Below the pieces are notes generated by a model. It worked only from the letters and a program-made list of their open reading frames with translations. It made no database searches and was not told the origin of the DNA. A program made the translations under genes and the position numbers. Positions 13,901-23,192 of a stretch of 64,000 nt of DNA are shown one piece after another. Every line of letters begins with the position of its first letter. The stretch's first letter is position 1. Origin of the DNA: Biomphalaria glabrata (Eukaryota; Mollusca; Gastropoda; Planorbidae); contig NC_074719.1 in NCBI RefSeq assembly GCF_947242115.1, positions 1,208,001 through 1,272,000 of the forward strand, written 5' to 3'.

Positions 13901-16900
13901 AGTAGATTTTTTTTTTTTGACAGCTTGATCATCTACCAGCATTTTAAACTGCTGGATTTGGTTAAAAGCCAAATTCAATGCTTGACTTTTTAACTTAATT
14001 TATTGACTTGTTGATATGAAAACTTTTCTTTTAATATCTTCATGTCTGAAAAAAGGCTTATTATGAGTGACAAAAATATTGTAATATTTGGCTGGAGCTT
14101 TATAATGATTGGTTGGAGCTGTATAATGATTGGCTGGAGCTTTATAATGTTTGGCTGGAGATTTATAATGATTGGCTGGAGCTTTATAATGATTGTATAA
14201 TGATTGGCTGGAGCTTTATAATGATTGGCTGGAGCTTTATAATTGGTTGGAGCTGTATTATTTAAAAAAAAATACAATATTTACAATGACATGATATAGA
14301 GCTGTAAAAAAGTTTATGAAATTTACAGTGATACACTTATCCAAATTTATAAATATCTGACATGTACAACAACTTTGATTGTTCTCACCCATAAAGAATA
14401 TTTAATCAGGATGTTTTTGTTTTTTTCCTTGACATTGAGGCTAACTTTTGAAACTTTTACCTTTCTAGTCCTTAGGTCGAGATTTGGCTGGAGGATCCAA
14501 CATTAGTTATGATGTAGAGATCACATCTACAAACAGTGATCACAGACTAATTAATACGCAGTCCACATTTTTAGAAGTTCTCACAGATATTCATAAGACA
14601 TCACTTGGGGTCAAAATATGGTCCAGAAATGAAATTGGCCAATCTGAAAATCTTACAAAGATAGATATTGATTTAATGTCTGGTGAGTATGTGTTGGTTA
14701 TAAGCTCACTGTAATTTTGCGTTCACGACTCAGTTTTTTTGTTTTCTTGATATTTCAGGTTTAGGTTTTCAGTAAAATTTTATAATTTTTAGATCATTTT
14801 CCTCATTTGTTTTGTGTAAATTTAAAACAAAAATGTCTAATTTCAGAGCCTTCGTTGAATAAAGTTAGAATGGTAATAGATTTTCTCAACCAAACATCAG
14901 CCTTGGCCTTAACCAACCTTGACCTTCCTAGTGTAGCCAGCATACAAAACTTATCAATCCATTGGTGTATTAACATGTGGACATCAAGTTATTCAGTTTG
15001 TCAGGTTAGTTTATATATTTTGTCCCTGGTGTTTCGCAGGGTTAGGTTATCAAGTAGTGTTAATGTGAATAAGCCTAAAGTAGGCTATAAGTTACAGTCT
15101 GATAAATATGAGCTGTTTTGTTCTTGATGTGCCATGTTTGTTTTTAAAATGTTTTACATGTTTCTGATGTTCCTACAGAGATAATTTACTTCATAGCCCA
15201 AACTTTTTTCATGACAACGGGGAAAGGCAGTGAGCAGGGTATGAGCCCCTGGGACCATCGAGGCGACTGAACGACAGTCTAGCATGCATACTGCACAACT
15301 AGGCAGCCATGTCTCTTTTGCCCTTTTTTGTTTTCCTTCGTCTCTTGCCGCAATTTTTCCCCCATATAGGAGCGTTTATATCGACTCAACTGCTAGCTTT
15401 GTTTGGCTGCTATATTTCTGTAGGGTAGTGTTTGCAAGGACATTATCTTTTGTTTATATTTATCCTGTTTGGGTCCAGACAATGTTGTGTTGAGACAGTG
15501 TGGGCTAGTGTGGAGACAGTGTGGGCTAGTGTGGAGACAGTGTGGGCTAGTGTGGAGACAGTGTGGGCTAGCGTTGAGACAGTGTGGGCTAGCGTTGAGA
15601 CAGTGTGGGCTAGTGTTGAGACAATGTGGGCTAGCGTTGAGACAGTGTGGGCTAGCGTTGAGACAGTGTGGGCTAGTGTTGAGACAGTGTGGGCTAGTGT
15701 TGAGCAAGTAGTGTGTCCATTGAGATTGAAGCTGCTCACTGTGCAGTTTGCTACCAGTTTGGAGCTTGTGTTTCCTTAAGGTGCTGGGTTTCAATTTTTC
15801 AGTTAATCCCACATGTATATTGCTATTACATCCTGGATATGCGTAGGGCATAATTTATCTTCTTTTTGGAAGGAACAGCTGTAATCTATAAGATAAGAAA
15901 CATAGAGTAGATATGTTTGTGAACCATGTCATGCCATTGATATCCTCTTCATTTTGTTTCTAGTCCTCATCTTTCCATTTAAAAGAACTAATTGCACTTT
16001 CACCAGTCAAGAATGTTGAGTGCAATTATCTGACAAGGGCCTAGTTAGATAGCTACTAATATAGAATCTGACAGTCACCATAGACAAATATGACACATCT
16101 TATACAATGAGTTATAAAATTTGAATTTGATGTTGTATTTTTTTGTTATTTCAAACAAGTAACATCATTAGGACCAGTAGTTGCAAAACTTTATCAGAGC
16201 CTTTAGCTCTAGAATTCCTATTCACAAACTCAAGTCATACTCTTGATCATCATTTACATTTTGTCTTTTTAGAGACAAATTTAGTTACATTAAAATGTAT
16301 CTTTTATAAAGCTTATTAATTTGATTTAATTTTAAAATGCATTTTTTTAAATAATACATTTTTTTATGAAAACTTGTTGTTAAATGCAATGTATAGATTT
16401 AGGTTGTTTTAGCTCCAGTAAATTAAACAACTTATGTTAGACCTTCTATTATCTCTTAGTAAATTTTGACTTGTTAATGTGGATAGCTGTTTTTTATTTT
16501 TAAAGAGTTGTGTGTGAATTTTTTTTTTTTTTACACAAGTTGCTCAATACTAATAATTAGTTAACGTTTTTGAAGAATAAAAATGGCCACAGATTAAACA
16601 AATACTTCCCCCTTAAATAACAGTTGGGTTTTAAAACACATTTCAATGTTTATTTGGTTTTATAGATCTGTCTGAAAGCTCTTCTATTTAGTCATCTAAA
16701 GATTTTGAAAATCTTAAGGATTTCAGGATTTCAGCATTTTCAGGATTTCAGCATTTTCAGGATTTCTCAATCCTGAAATCCTATTTGGTTAATTGCACTT
16801 AACATCAAAAAATAATTTTATGATGAACTTTCTTTTTTAAGGAATACCCCCAGACTTCAAATGTCCCTAGAGACCATTGGATCAATGGTTATACTAGTCA

Positions 16901-19900
16901 GCTATTTCACTATAACCTGTCTGAGACCATGAATGAAGTGACTACTGACTCTGTAGGTGTAAGCTATTATGAAATGAACAATCAGTCTTTCATAAGAACT
17001 GTCACAGCTGTAAGAACTACTACCAGGTCAGTTGCGCAAGGTCAAGGTGACTGCCTTACAAACTGCCAAAGCACAGCCACTAAATATCCTCAAGTTTTTT
17101 ACTCTATCAAGTTCAACACATCATGGACTGGCATGATTCCTGCAGATTGTTATTATAGTCGACAAATAAGTAAATCTTTCTTTTATTGTATGCATACTAA
17201 TTAGATCATCTTACTGAATAGAATATCTAGTTATTTTCTAATTTGAAAGTCATGAGATGAAAATTATTTCAAATTTTAATGCTAGTATTCTGATTTCTTT
17301 TTTTTTTTTTCCCCCAGAGGATGCAAGATTTAATTATGAGCTCCACAACAATACAAATCTTGTGTTGGAGCAAAACTGTAGCCAGGATAAGCCTCTAGAG
17401 TTCCTCATAAAACTCTACAAAGTCTACCCAACACAAGATGGTGACTGTCAATTGAACAAGCCATTAGGTAGAACACTTTATTCTAGATTTGTCCAAATGA
17501 TTTCTTCTTCTTCTTCGTTCTCATTGTTATGTTGGAGTGTTCAGGTGACTAGACCAATACATGAGATGAACTGCGCAGTGGTTTCCAAATCAGGGAGCTC
17601 TCCATAGAGTTTTCTTTCAATAGGGTGTTTTGGGGCCTGTGTCTTGTTCGGGCCTCAAATTATGATTACACACAAATGAATTATGGGTAGATAGTTACAA
17701 TGTTACTAAAAAAAAAATTAAGTTTTTGTTTTCATTTATTTATTTATTCTACAGAGAGTTGGCAAACCAACAGAAGTCTGTTTTCTCAAACAGTGTTTAC
17801 TGTTCCAGCCAATCTAAGGTTACTTTGTATTCAAGCATTGGGAGATGATGGTCTGGTTAGTTTGGAATATGGATGGATTTCTATACCACCTTTGCCAGGT
17901 AGTTGCCAGTTAAGCCTGAGTTAAATAGATATGGTTTTAATATTAATGTCTTTTTTTTAAATACACGTTTCTAATTATCACTAGACACATTAGATGATGG
18001 CCCATGTCTTGAGACTTATTTTAATATGTTGTAGGGCAATTTAAATGATGACAATAGTTAAAGTAGTTAAAATAACAATAGTTATTAAAAAAATGAGTAT
18101 AGCTTCCAGTTAGGTGCTTTGAACTGTCATTACAATAATCAGCATAGACCCAGGCACCTGGGAGACAGAGGTACATGACAGATCATCATGGTGTCGCGCT
18201 GTGAAAACAGGCGCACAGGTTGCTGAGGAAAAGAGAACAACGCTGGCAGAAGAAAAACGCCAGAGAAGAAAAGCAAGGCCAATGACACTAGATCCAGCTG
18301 GTATAACCTGCCCAGTGTGCGGCAGAACATTCCGGGCTCACATAGGTCTCACCAGCCACATGAGGAGGCATAAAACCCTAGTGCAAAACCCTCAGCCCCC
18401 TGGATGACAAAGTGGTCATTATCGAACCACGATGGACAAACTATTTATACATACACAATGATCTTGATTTTAAACTACCGGTACTGTCTGTTCTGCTGGA
18501 GGTTTTGGCTAGGTCATAATAATCTTTATTTATGAAGGAATATCAGAATTACAATTTTTAATAGGTTTAAAAGCTGTCAATGTTGTGATAGTTTCATATT
18601 AAGTGTAATATTGAGTTTATTATGTCTGTATTATCTTATCATTTCTTACAGGAGTGTTAGAGTCAACATTTGATCGGTCTATCATATGGATTATTGTTAT
18701 ATCCATTGTTGCCTTATTAGTCTGTGGTGGACTCTTCTCTTATAGGTAAATTAGATTTTTTTTTTCATTTAATAAAAGGAAATGTAGTTGATTTTAGGGA
18801 TATTTTTCATCACTACGATTATGAAAAGACATCTCAAATCAGATCAACATTACTCTGTACACATCAAAACAGATGTCTGTCTGAAACACTTTATGAATAA
18901 ACATGACATGCAATATATAATAAAAGCCGCACTAAGGTAACGAAGAACAGTGTCAATATTAGATTTTTAAAAAAAATCATTAAAAAATTTTCTTCTATGA
19001 AGATTTTAATTGCCACAGTGCACAAAATACTTACATAATCAGCTCAAAGAATCTGTTTAGCCTCTATGGGATGCCTATGTAGTGCTATATCTGAGAAATT
19101 CAATTACAATTTACTGCTACACAGATGAACAACTACATTGGAATATACTAGAAACATTGCATGACAACTGATGGGTAATGGATTAGAGACCAACAAGTAG
19201 TTATTGAAAGTTTAATTATTACACTTGTTGAAATACCAAATCATTTTTTAAAAGAAGAGTGATTAGTGCAGGGGTTCTCAACCTGTGGGTCGCGACCCCC
19301 TTGGTGGTCGATTGACAATTTGTCAGGGGTCGCCAAAGACCATTGAAAAAATGGATTGTTATTGTCTCTTCTTCAATTGCTGTGTCTTTGGGGGGGGGGG
19401 GGGGGGGGGGTCGTAAAAAGGGGTCGCCAAGCATAAAAGGTTGAGAACCGCTGGATTAGTGAATGATAAGACCTGACAAAGGATCTCAGAAAGCTCTGAT
19501 TGTTTGGGATTATATATATGGAGTTTAAAAAAAAATTTACTACTAACAAATTCTGGATCTATTTTGATTATTGTACACTGTCTTTATTACTATATTATTG
19601 AATAATACTTTGTTGTTGTTGTTGTTTTTTTACTTTGATAGTTGCTATCAAAAATGTAAAATAAGGCGTCAACTTGTTTTCGAATGGACAAATAATCAAA
19701 CACCAGACTCTCCGGATTCACTTCACATGGTAAATATTGAAATAAATTCTCATTGTGTTGGACACTTTGTTCATTTAAAGAAAATTTTCGTTGTGTTGGA
19801 CATTTTGTTCATTTAAAAAAAAAATGAAACACCCACCAAAACTTCTATGGCTCACTCAAATTCAAATCCAATGACTCATCGGATTGAAGCCTTTAAAAGT

Positions 19901-21773
19901 ATATTTGCCATTAACTTTTTTCCTTAACAAAAAAAGAAAAATAATAGTCCACCCAGCTCTAATGGGTACCTGACATTAGTTGGGGGAAAGTGAGAAAAGT
20001 AAAGGCGGTTGGTCGTTGTGCTGGCCACATGACATCCTCGTTAACCGTGGGCCACATAAATTACCTTTACATCATCTGCCCTATAGACCCCGTCTGAAAG
20101 GGGAACTTTACTTTTTATTGTCAGTAGCAGTGCCTCCTAAGTTTTAATCAAGTCAGGACTTACAGTCCTTATATTCTTAAGTTATGGACAGTCAACTATT
20201 TTCTATTAAGCTTGTACTTACTAACTGTTACTCTCAGCCCACTTGGTATTACCAAAAAAAAAAAACAAATCATTTTTTTATGTCGTACTAGAATCCTAAT
20301 ATACTTCGCTATTTTGATTGTATGCGTTTAGGTGTTCAATTCATTTTTTCATAAGAGTATCAGGAATTTTGAGATTCTGAGTTAAAAGTGCACTTACCTG
20401 ACAAAATTTTCAATACTTGAACATTTTTTCATTTGTCCAAGCAAATGAAATTAATAAAAGCATCAGTCCAAAGATTCTAGTCAGAGATTTTGTTTTAATT
20501 GTTATTAGCACCACATTAAAAGCTTGTCTAATTTGGTTGGCTGCCTGGTAATGTGATGATGATCTAGGGTTCAAACCCTGTTTGTCAACAATTCGTGCTA
20601 TCCTGCAGGTGGGTTGGGCTCAAATGTAATGATCTTTTTATCTGAACGAACATGTTATACATATTTTTAGAAAATATAGAACAGGGTCAGAGTTAGGTTC
20701 GATACTTCTATCTCTAAGTCAGTGGTTCCCAAACTGTGTTCAGCAGAACACTAGGCCTGAGTAGGTGTTCAATGAACTACTGGAATAATTAACTAGTTGG
20801 CCGCCCATGTGAATTAATTTCTCAAAAACAAATAAGCAAAGTTTCCCACTGCTCCAAGTCAATCAGTTAGTTTGTATCGATCAGTTAATTGTGAATGGAT
20901 TGCCTATAAGGTGTGCAGGACAAGATCTTATCCTCTTAGAGTTTTTCATTAGCTCCACTACCATGTTAATATCTTTTCACTTTAGACTGCACTAAAAGAA
21001 AATGCTTTATGTTTAAATACACTTAATGTAATTTGTTCATTGTTTGATTTTTTTTCCCTTCACAGACTTCAAATGATGCTTCACTGGATAGTGGCCATGT
21101 GACTAATAGTGATAACTCTAGCTCTGACAATGCAACTCATCACTCTCAAGCTAACAGCAACTCCTTGGAGTCAGTTAATCCTACTTCATTTACAGACCTA
21201 AAGGCTTATGACCTTACGAGCGATTCTGGAATATGTCCATCTACTGAATCACCAAAAGAATATTCATTTTTTTCACAAAAATCAGTATTATTGACCTCTG
21301 CATTAACATTTCACTATCCTGAGCCCAATCCCGTGGAATCTAAATTCTTGTTAGATGGTGCTTCTAATATCTTACCATCTAATTCAGATCAAAATGAATC
21401 AGAAATCTGTGATGACACTTCTGGTAGTCCATCTCAGCCATATCCAGTAAATACTGGTAGCAATCCGTCTCAGCCATATCCAGTAAATACTGGTAGTAAT
21501 CCATCTCAGCCATATCCAGGAAATACTGGTAGCAGTTTATCTCAATCATATCCAGTAAATACTGGTAGCAGTCCATCTCAACCATATCCAGTAAATACTG
21601 GTAGCAGTTCATCTCAATCATATCCAGTAAATAATGTGAATGCTTCTGGGACAAGTTTAGATTCATCAAACACAGAACAACAAGATGCATTACTGCCCTT
21701 TGGTTTACAGTTTGATCCTGGTAGTATTGGTTCTGAAACTTTCTCAGAGCTCTCCCAATCATCTTATGGTTAA
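3198..21773 (+). CDS. Class I cytokine receptor-like protein (gp130/Domeless type), 15 exons, 983 aa
   Basis: Exons read from splice sites: 3198-3255, 4784-5080, 7929-8055, 8849-9015, 10557-10741, 11678-11840, 12807-12877, 14469-14682, 14847-15004, 16842-17169, 17318-17467, 17755-17898, 18652-18745, 19642-19729, 21066-21773. They sum to 2952 nt and stay in frame throughout, which is the main support. Residues 1-19 look like a signal peptide (MIILVLLMLAQELQST). Residues 20-118 hold nine cysteines. Residues 119-687 read as fibronectin-III-like domains, with IWSRNEIGQSE near 415 resembling a degenerate WSxWS region and an HWC...C pair near 465-480. The membrane helix is about 698-716, followed by basic KCKIRR and a Box1-like W734...PDSPDS segment. 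The tail is 265 residues. The domain order recalls gp130/Domeless, which would signal through JAK-STAT from the plasma membrane. The exact family is inference; another FN3 receptor is the alternative. A start at 3159 is ruled out by an early in-frame stop. Confidence 0.72.
3295..3400 (-). mobile_element. LINE C-terminal zinc-finger end, degraded
   Basis: On the minus strand SQLDLQSHMKHCTHP then stop can be read, like the SH...C zinc-finger tail of LINE ends at 45.8, 26.1 and 58.1 kb. It lies in the first intron of the receptor gene. Confidence 0.4.
3680..3845 (-). mobile_element. LINE ORF2 C-terminal fragment
   Basis: The minus strand reads TSWLDNVKEWASLSLGIP and then EEEKWRDWIT followed by a stop, the typical closing segment of non-LTR retrotransposon ORF2. 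It is related in pattern to the ends at 21.9, 31.3 and 43.3 kb. Confidence 0.5.
4115..4272. repeat. Minisatellite, 20-bp unit, ~8 copies
   Basis: The unit TGCAACCNTAGTATATATCA repeats head to tail in an intron of the receptor gene. Units differ mainly at one base. Confidence 0.9.
4360..4537 (-). mobile_element. tRNA-derived SINE, family A
   Basis: Reverse-orientation copy. The minus strand carries the GCCTGGGCA head, a B box (GTTCAAATCC) and an end at AAAATATTTTGG. It is diverged from the better copies at 25.5 and 41.0 kb and lies in a receptor-gene intron. Confidence 0.65.
5181..5388. repeat. Minisatellite, 40-bp unit, 5 copies
   Basis: Units beginning GGTCATGAACTATACTATGA start at 5181, 5221, 5261, 5301 and 5341, almost identical. 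The last has an internal 8-bp duplication. The array is intronic. Confidence 0.95.
5645..5870 (+). mobile_element. tRNA-derived SINE, family B
   Basis: Contains GAGGTTCGACACCCGACTCG (B-box-like), GGACCAAAAGCGCTCTGAGC and the 3' end AGTAGCGCTATATAAAAGC with an (AAT)n tail. The first bases of the tRNA-like head are missing. Confidence 0.8.
6371..6562. repeat. Minisatellite, 48-bp unit, 4 copies
   Basis: Four near-perfect units starting ATTTATGAAGATGTTGACAT. The unit is a multiple of three, so both strands stay open, but there is no sign of coding use. It is intronic. Confidence 0.95.
6640..7275. repeat. Degenerate 10-14 bp array with higher-order units
   Basis: CTTCATCTTAGTACCTT-type units alternate with AATGCC, TTGCC and AATACTTTTAA variants, giving longer blocks of about 50-75 bp that repeat. 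It is in the same intron as the 48-bp array. Confidence 0.85.
7560..7895 (+). mobile_element. CR1/L2-like LINE 3' fragment with an internal 43-bp array
   Basis: TTCCATATGCTAGTACAAA at the start and CATGCATGACTAG ... TCTGTAATTTACAAGATAAA at the end match the 3' region of copies at 24.0, 26.7 (minus) and 42.1 kb (minus). A 43-bp unit (ATCAGGCAGGAAAAACA...) is repeated three times inside, 7611-7739. Confidence 0.5.
8137..8230. repeat. Minisatellite, 26-bp unit, ~4 copies
   Basis: The unit TTGCACTCTATAGTTAGCTT plus AAATAC repeats just downstream of exon 3 of the receptor gene. Confidence 0.9.
8465..8645 (-). mobile_element. tRNA-derived SINE, family A
   Basis: Reverse copy. The minus strand starts ATGGCTGCCTGGTCGTGCGG, has the B-box-like GGGTTTAAACCCTGCC and ends in AAACATGTAAAACATTTTAC. 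It is intronic. Confidence 0.8.
9943..10092. repeat. Minisatellite, ~24-27 bp unit, ~6 copies
   Basis: Units of the form AAATGCACAGAAATTGTCAT with variable joining bases. It is intronic. Confidence 0.85.
10742..11677 (+). other. GC-AG intron in the cytokine-receptor-like gene
   Basis: The donor reads CAG|GCAAGT rather than GT, and the acceptor is CTTTAG at 11677. The exons on either side (10557-10741 and 11678-11840) join in phase 0 across one fibronectin-III-like domain. The intron holds a (TA)n run at about 10895-10940 and a minus-strand LINE end. Confidence 0.6.
10942..11510 (-). mobile_element. Non-LTR retrotransposon 3' end with C-terminal zinc finger
   Basis: The minus strand reads MEDNRIPKVILYG, SGSRRTGRPHLRYVDVIKQD, WEDISLDCTSWRETVT, then a C2HC finger CNKCG...GLHSHMKKC. 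The element ends at GGAGGC and runs into a (TA)n tract at 10895-10940. It is frame-broken and sits in the GC-AG intron. The same family occurs at 63.2 kb. Confidence 0.75.
12056..12253. mobile_element. Non-autonomous hAT element, copy 1
   Basis: Ends CAAGGGTTCTCAACCTG and CAGGTTGAGAACC-type inverted repeat (TTGAGAACCGCTG). It is flanked by the perfect 8-bp duplication CTCTAGAC (12048-12055 and 12254-12261). The interior has a G run and a GGGGTCGCC segment. It is in an intron of the receptor gene. Confidence 0.9.
13010..13470 (+). mobile_element. Old family-B SINE, split by a younger copy
   Basis: The first part, 13010-13157, reads GAGGTCAAAACCGCTTTGGC ... CTGGTCCACAAAAGAGATTG. The 3' part resumes at 13413 as GACTGAGCATGCTATATAGT ... 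GTAAAAGC. Between them lies a reverse-orientation copy of the same SINE, so this one is older. Confidence 0.7.
13158..13412 (-). mobile_element. Family-B SINE nested in an older copy
   Basis: A nearly full copy. The minus strand runs from GTGGGAAGCGTGGTCGAGAG through GGTTCGACACCCGACTCGGG to TAGCGCTATA and a poly-A/(ATA) tail. The A box (TGGTCGAGAGG) fits the Pol III consensus. Confidence 0.85.
13647..13819. mobile_element. Non-autonomous hAT element, copy 2
   Basis: Ends CAGGGGTTCTCAACCTG and GGTTGAGAACCGCTG; flanked by the perfect 8-bp duplication TACTAGAC (13639-13646, 13820-13827). It is a shorter interior version of copy 1, in the next stretch of the same intron region. Confidence 0.9.
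14085..14252. repeat. Minisatellite, ~21-bp unit, ~8 copies
   Basis: Units like TTATAATGATTGGCTGGAGCT with small gaps. It is intronic. Confidence 0.9.
15137..15311 (-). mobile_element. tRNA-derived SINE, family A, diverged
   Basis: Minus strand ATGGCTGCCTAGTTGTGCAG head and AAACATGTAAAACATTTTAA end, with scattered changes. It lies in an intron of the receptor gene. Confidence 0.7.
15487..15706. repeat. Minisatellite, 21-bp unit, ~10 copies
   Basis: The unit GTGTTGAGACAGTGTGGGCTA repeats with GTGTGG/GCGTTG variants. The unit length is a multiple of three, so several frames on both strands stay open; no coding use is likely since it sits in the middle of an intron. Confidence 0.95.
15815..15905 (+). 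mobile_element. CR1/L2-like LINE 3' end
   Basis: TTTATCTTCTTTTTGGAAGG ... CTGTAATCTATAAGATAAG matches the closing bases of the LINE copies at 24.2 and 42.1 kb. Confidence 0.4.
18135..18445 (+). mobile_element. LINE C-terminal fragment with C2H2 zinc finger
   Basis: The open stretch reads EEKRTTLAEEKRQRRKA and then a classical finger CPVCGRTFRAHIGLTSHMRR plus H, with a stop at 18405. Similar GL-x-SH fingers end the LINEs at 10.9, 51.7 and 63.2 kb. It is intronic and not a host zinc-finger exon: it lacks splice phase fit and lies between the 17755 and 18652 exons. Confidence 0.65.
18652..18745 (+). CDS. Transmembrane exon of the cytokine-receptor-like gene
   Basis: This exon codes GVLESTFDRS followed by about 19 hydrophobic residues (IIWIIVISIVALLVCGGLF), a typical single-pass helix, and leaves in phase 2. 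The next exon (19642-19729) starts with a basic stop-transfer stretch and then the Box1-like segment. Confidence 0.75.
19269..19453. mobile_element. Non-autonomous hAT element, copy 3
   Basis: Ends CAGGGGTTCTCAACCTG and GGTTGAGAACCGCTG; perfect 8-bp duplication GATTAGTG at 19261-19268 and 19454-19461. A long G run lies inside. Confidence 0.92.
19950..20118 (+). mobile_element. tRNA-derived SINE, family C, 5' truncated
   Basis: Carries CCACCCAGCTCTAATGGGTA, AAGTAAAGGCGGTTGGTCGT and GTCTGAAAGGGGAACTTT but lacks the tRNA-like head seen at 49.7 kb. Confidence 0.75.
20535..20690 (+). mobile_element. Diverged family-A SINE
   Basis: GGCTGCCTGGTAATGTG, B box GGGTTCAAACCCTG, CTGCAGGTGGGTTGGGC and AACGAACATGTTATAC follow the family-A order with many changes. 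Confidence 0.5.
20724..20800. mobile_element. Possible hAT terminus
   Basis: CAGTGGTTCCCAAACTGTG resembles a hAT terminal repeat. I did not find the matching far end, so only one side is supported. Confidence 0.25.
21423..21638 (+). repeat. Six 36-bp coding repeats in the receptor tail
   Basis: Six 12-residue units of the form GSNPSQPYPVNT span residues about 868-939. Each unit holds one tyrosine in a YPVN or YPGN setting; units vary at Pro/Ser before Tyr and at Val/Gly. The frame stays open across the array and on to the stop, so it is part of the protein. It may vary in copy number, which is inference. Confidence 0.85.
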
Positions 21774-21924
21774 GTTATCTTTATATGCCAAGTTTGATTA
21801 TTTACTAATAATATTACACCCACTGCTTTAATGGAGAAATAAGTACTGGCTGCCGAAACAAAATGATTGTGCAAATAATTTCATTGTGTAGGAAGAATTA
21901 GACTTTAACTGCATGACTTCACCT

Positions 21925-22128
21925 ATCCCTTAGTCCAGGGCGCCACACGGGATCTGTCAACCATCTTTCTCGATTTCTCTTTGTCCTTTTCCTTTGATAG
22001 AATTTTTCATTGACAGGCCTGTCAATTCATTGAAGACTTCCCATTGCTTACTCTGACTTCCTCCTCTTCTTCCTGGTACTGTTGGGAAGGTCTTTGCGAG
22101 CCCTGAGGACCTTGTGATGTGGCAGTTA
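21925..22128 (-). mobile_element. LINE ORF2 C-terminal fragment
   Basis: The minus strand reads SGLAKTFPTVPGRRGGSQ and WEVFNELTGLSM, the same ending as GLAKTFLQGTVPGERRRGRQ at 31.3 kb. It lies just downstream of the receptor stop. Confidence 0.55.
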
Positions 22129-23192
22129 GAGTTTTGAGTTTACGTGGGTAGCAAGTCAACATGACTTCCAACATAAATATATTTCTAAAAGTATGGGGGA
22201 CAAACTGGCAGTAATAAAGGAGATTGGAGATAAAGATTAGTTGCCATGTTTTGAGTTTACATAGTTAGCAAGTCATTATGACTTCCAACATAAATATATT
22301 TCTAAAAATATGGGGGACAAACTGGCAGTAATAAAGGAGATTGGAGATAAAGATTAGTTGCCATGTTTTGAGTTTACATAGTTAGCAAGTCATTATGACT
22401 TCCAACATAAATATATTTCTAAAAATATGGGGGACAAACTGGCAGTAATAAAGGAGATTGGAGATAAAGATTAGTTGCCATGTTTTGAGTTTACATAGTT
22501 AGCAAGTCATTATGACTTCCAACATAAATATATTTCTAAAAATATGGGGGACAAACTGGCAGTAATAAAGGAGATTGGAGATAAAGATTAGTTGCCATGT
22601 TTTGAGTTTACATAGTTAGCAAGTCATTATGACTTCCAACATAAATATATTTCTAAAAATATGGGGGACAAACTGGCAGTAATAAAGGAGATTGGAGATA
22701 AAGATTAGTTGCCATGTTTTGAGTTTACATAGTTAGCAAGTCATTATGACTTCCAACATAAATATATTTCTAAAAATATGGGGGACAAACTGGCAGTAAT
22801 AAAGGAGATTGGAGATAAAGATTAGTTGCCATGTTTTGAGTTTACATAGTTAGCAAGTCATTATGACTTCCAACATAAATATATTTCTAAAAATATGGGG
22901 GACAAACTGGCAGTAATAAAGGAGATTGGAGATAAAGATTAGTTGCCATGTTTTGAGTTTACATAGTTAGCAAGTCATTATGACTTCCAACATAAATATA
23001 TTTCTAAAAATATGGTGGACAAACTGGCAGTAATAAAGGAGATTGGAGATAAAGATTAGTTGCCATGTTTTGAGTTTACATAGTTAGCAAGTCATTATGA
23101 CTTCCAACATAAATATATTTCTAAAAATATGGTGGACAAACTGGCAGTAATAAAGGAGATTGGAGATAAAGATTAGTTGCCATGTTTTGAGA
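22128..23192. repeat. Minisatellite, 117-bp unit, 9 copies
   Basis: Units containing TTAGCAAGTCATTATGACTT and ATGGGGGACAAACTGGCAGT repeat with almost no differences. The first unit differs most (GTGGGTAGCAAGTCAACATG), and the last two share a G-to-T change. Confidence 0.97.

Noticed and set aside
15393-15851. Overlapping open frames on both strands
   Set aside because: Products of the 21-bp array in an intron of the receptor gene.
18201-18407. Host C2H2 zinc-finger gene
   Set aside because: A single finger in LINE context, with relatives at other LINE ends and no fitting splice sites.
22128-23192. CRISPR array
   Set aside because: The repeats are contiguous without unique spacers, and the organism is an animal. 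The same holds for all other arrays here.
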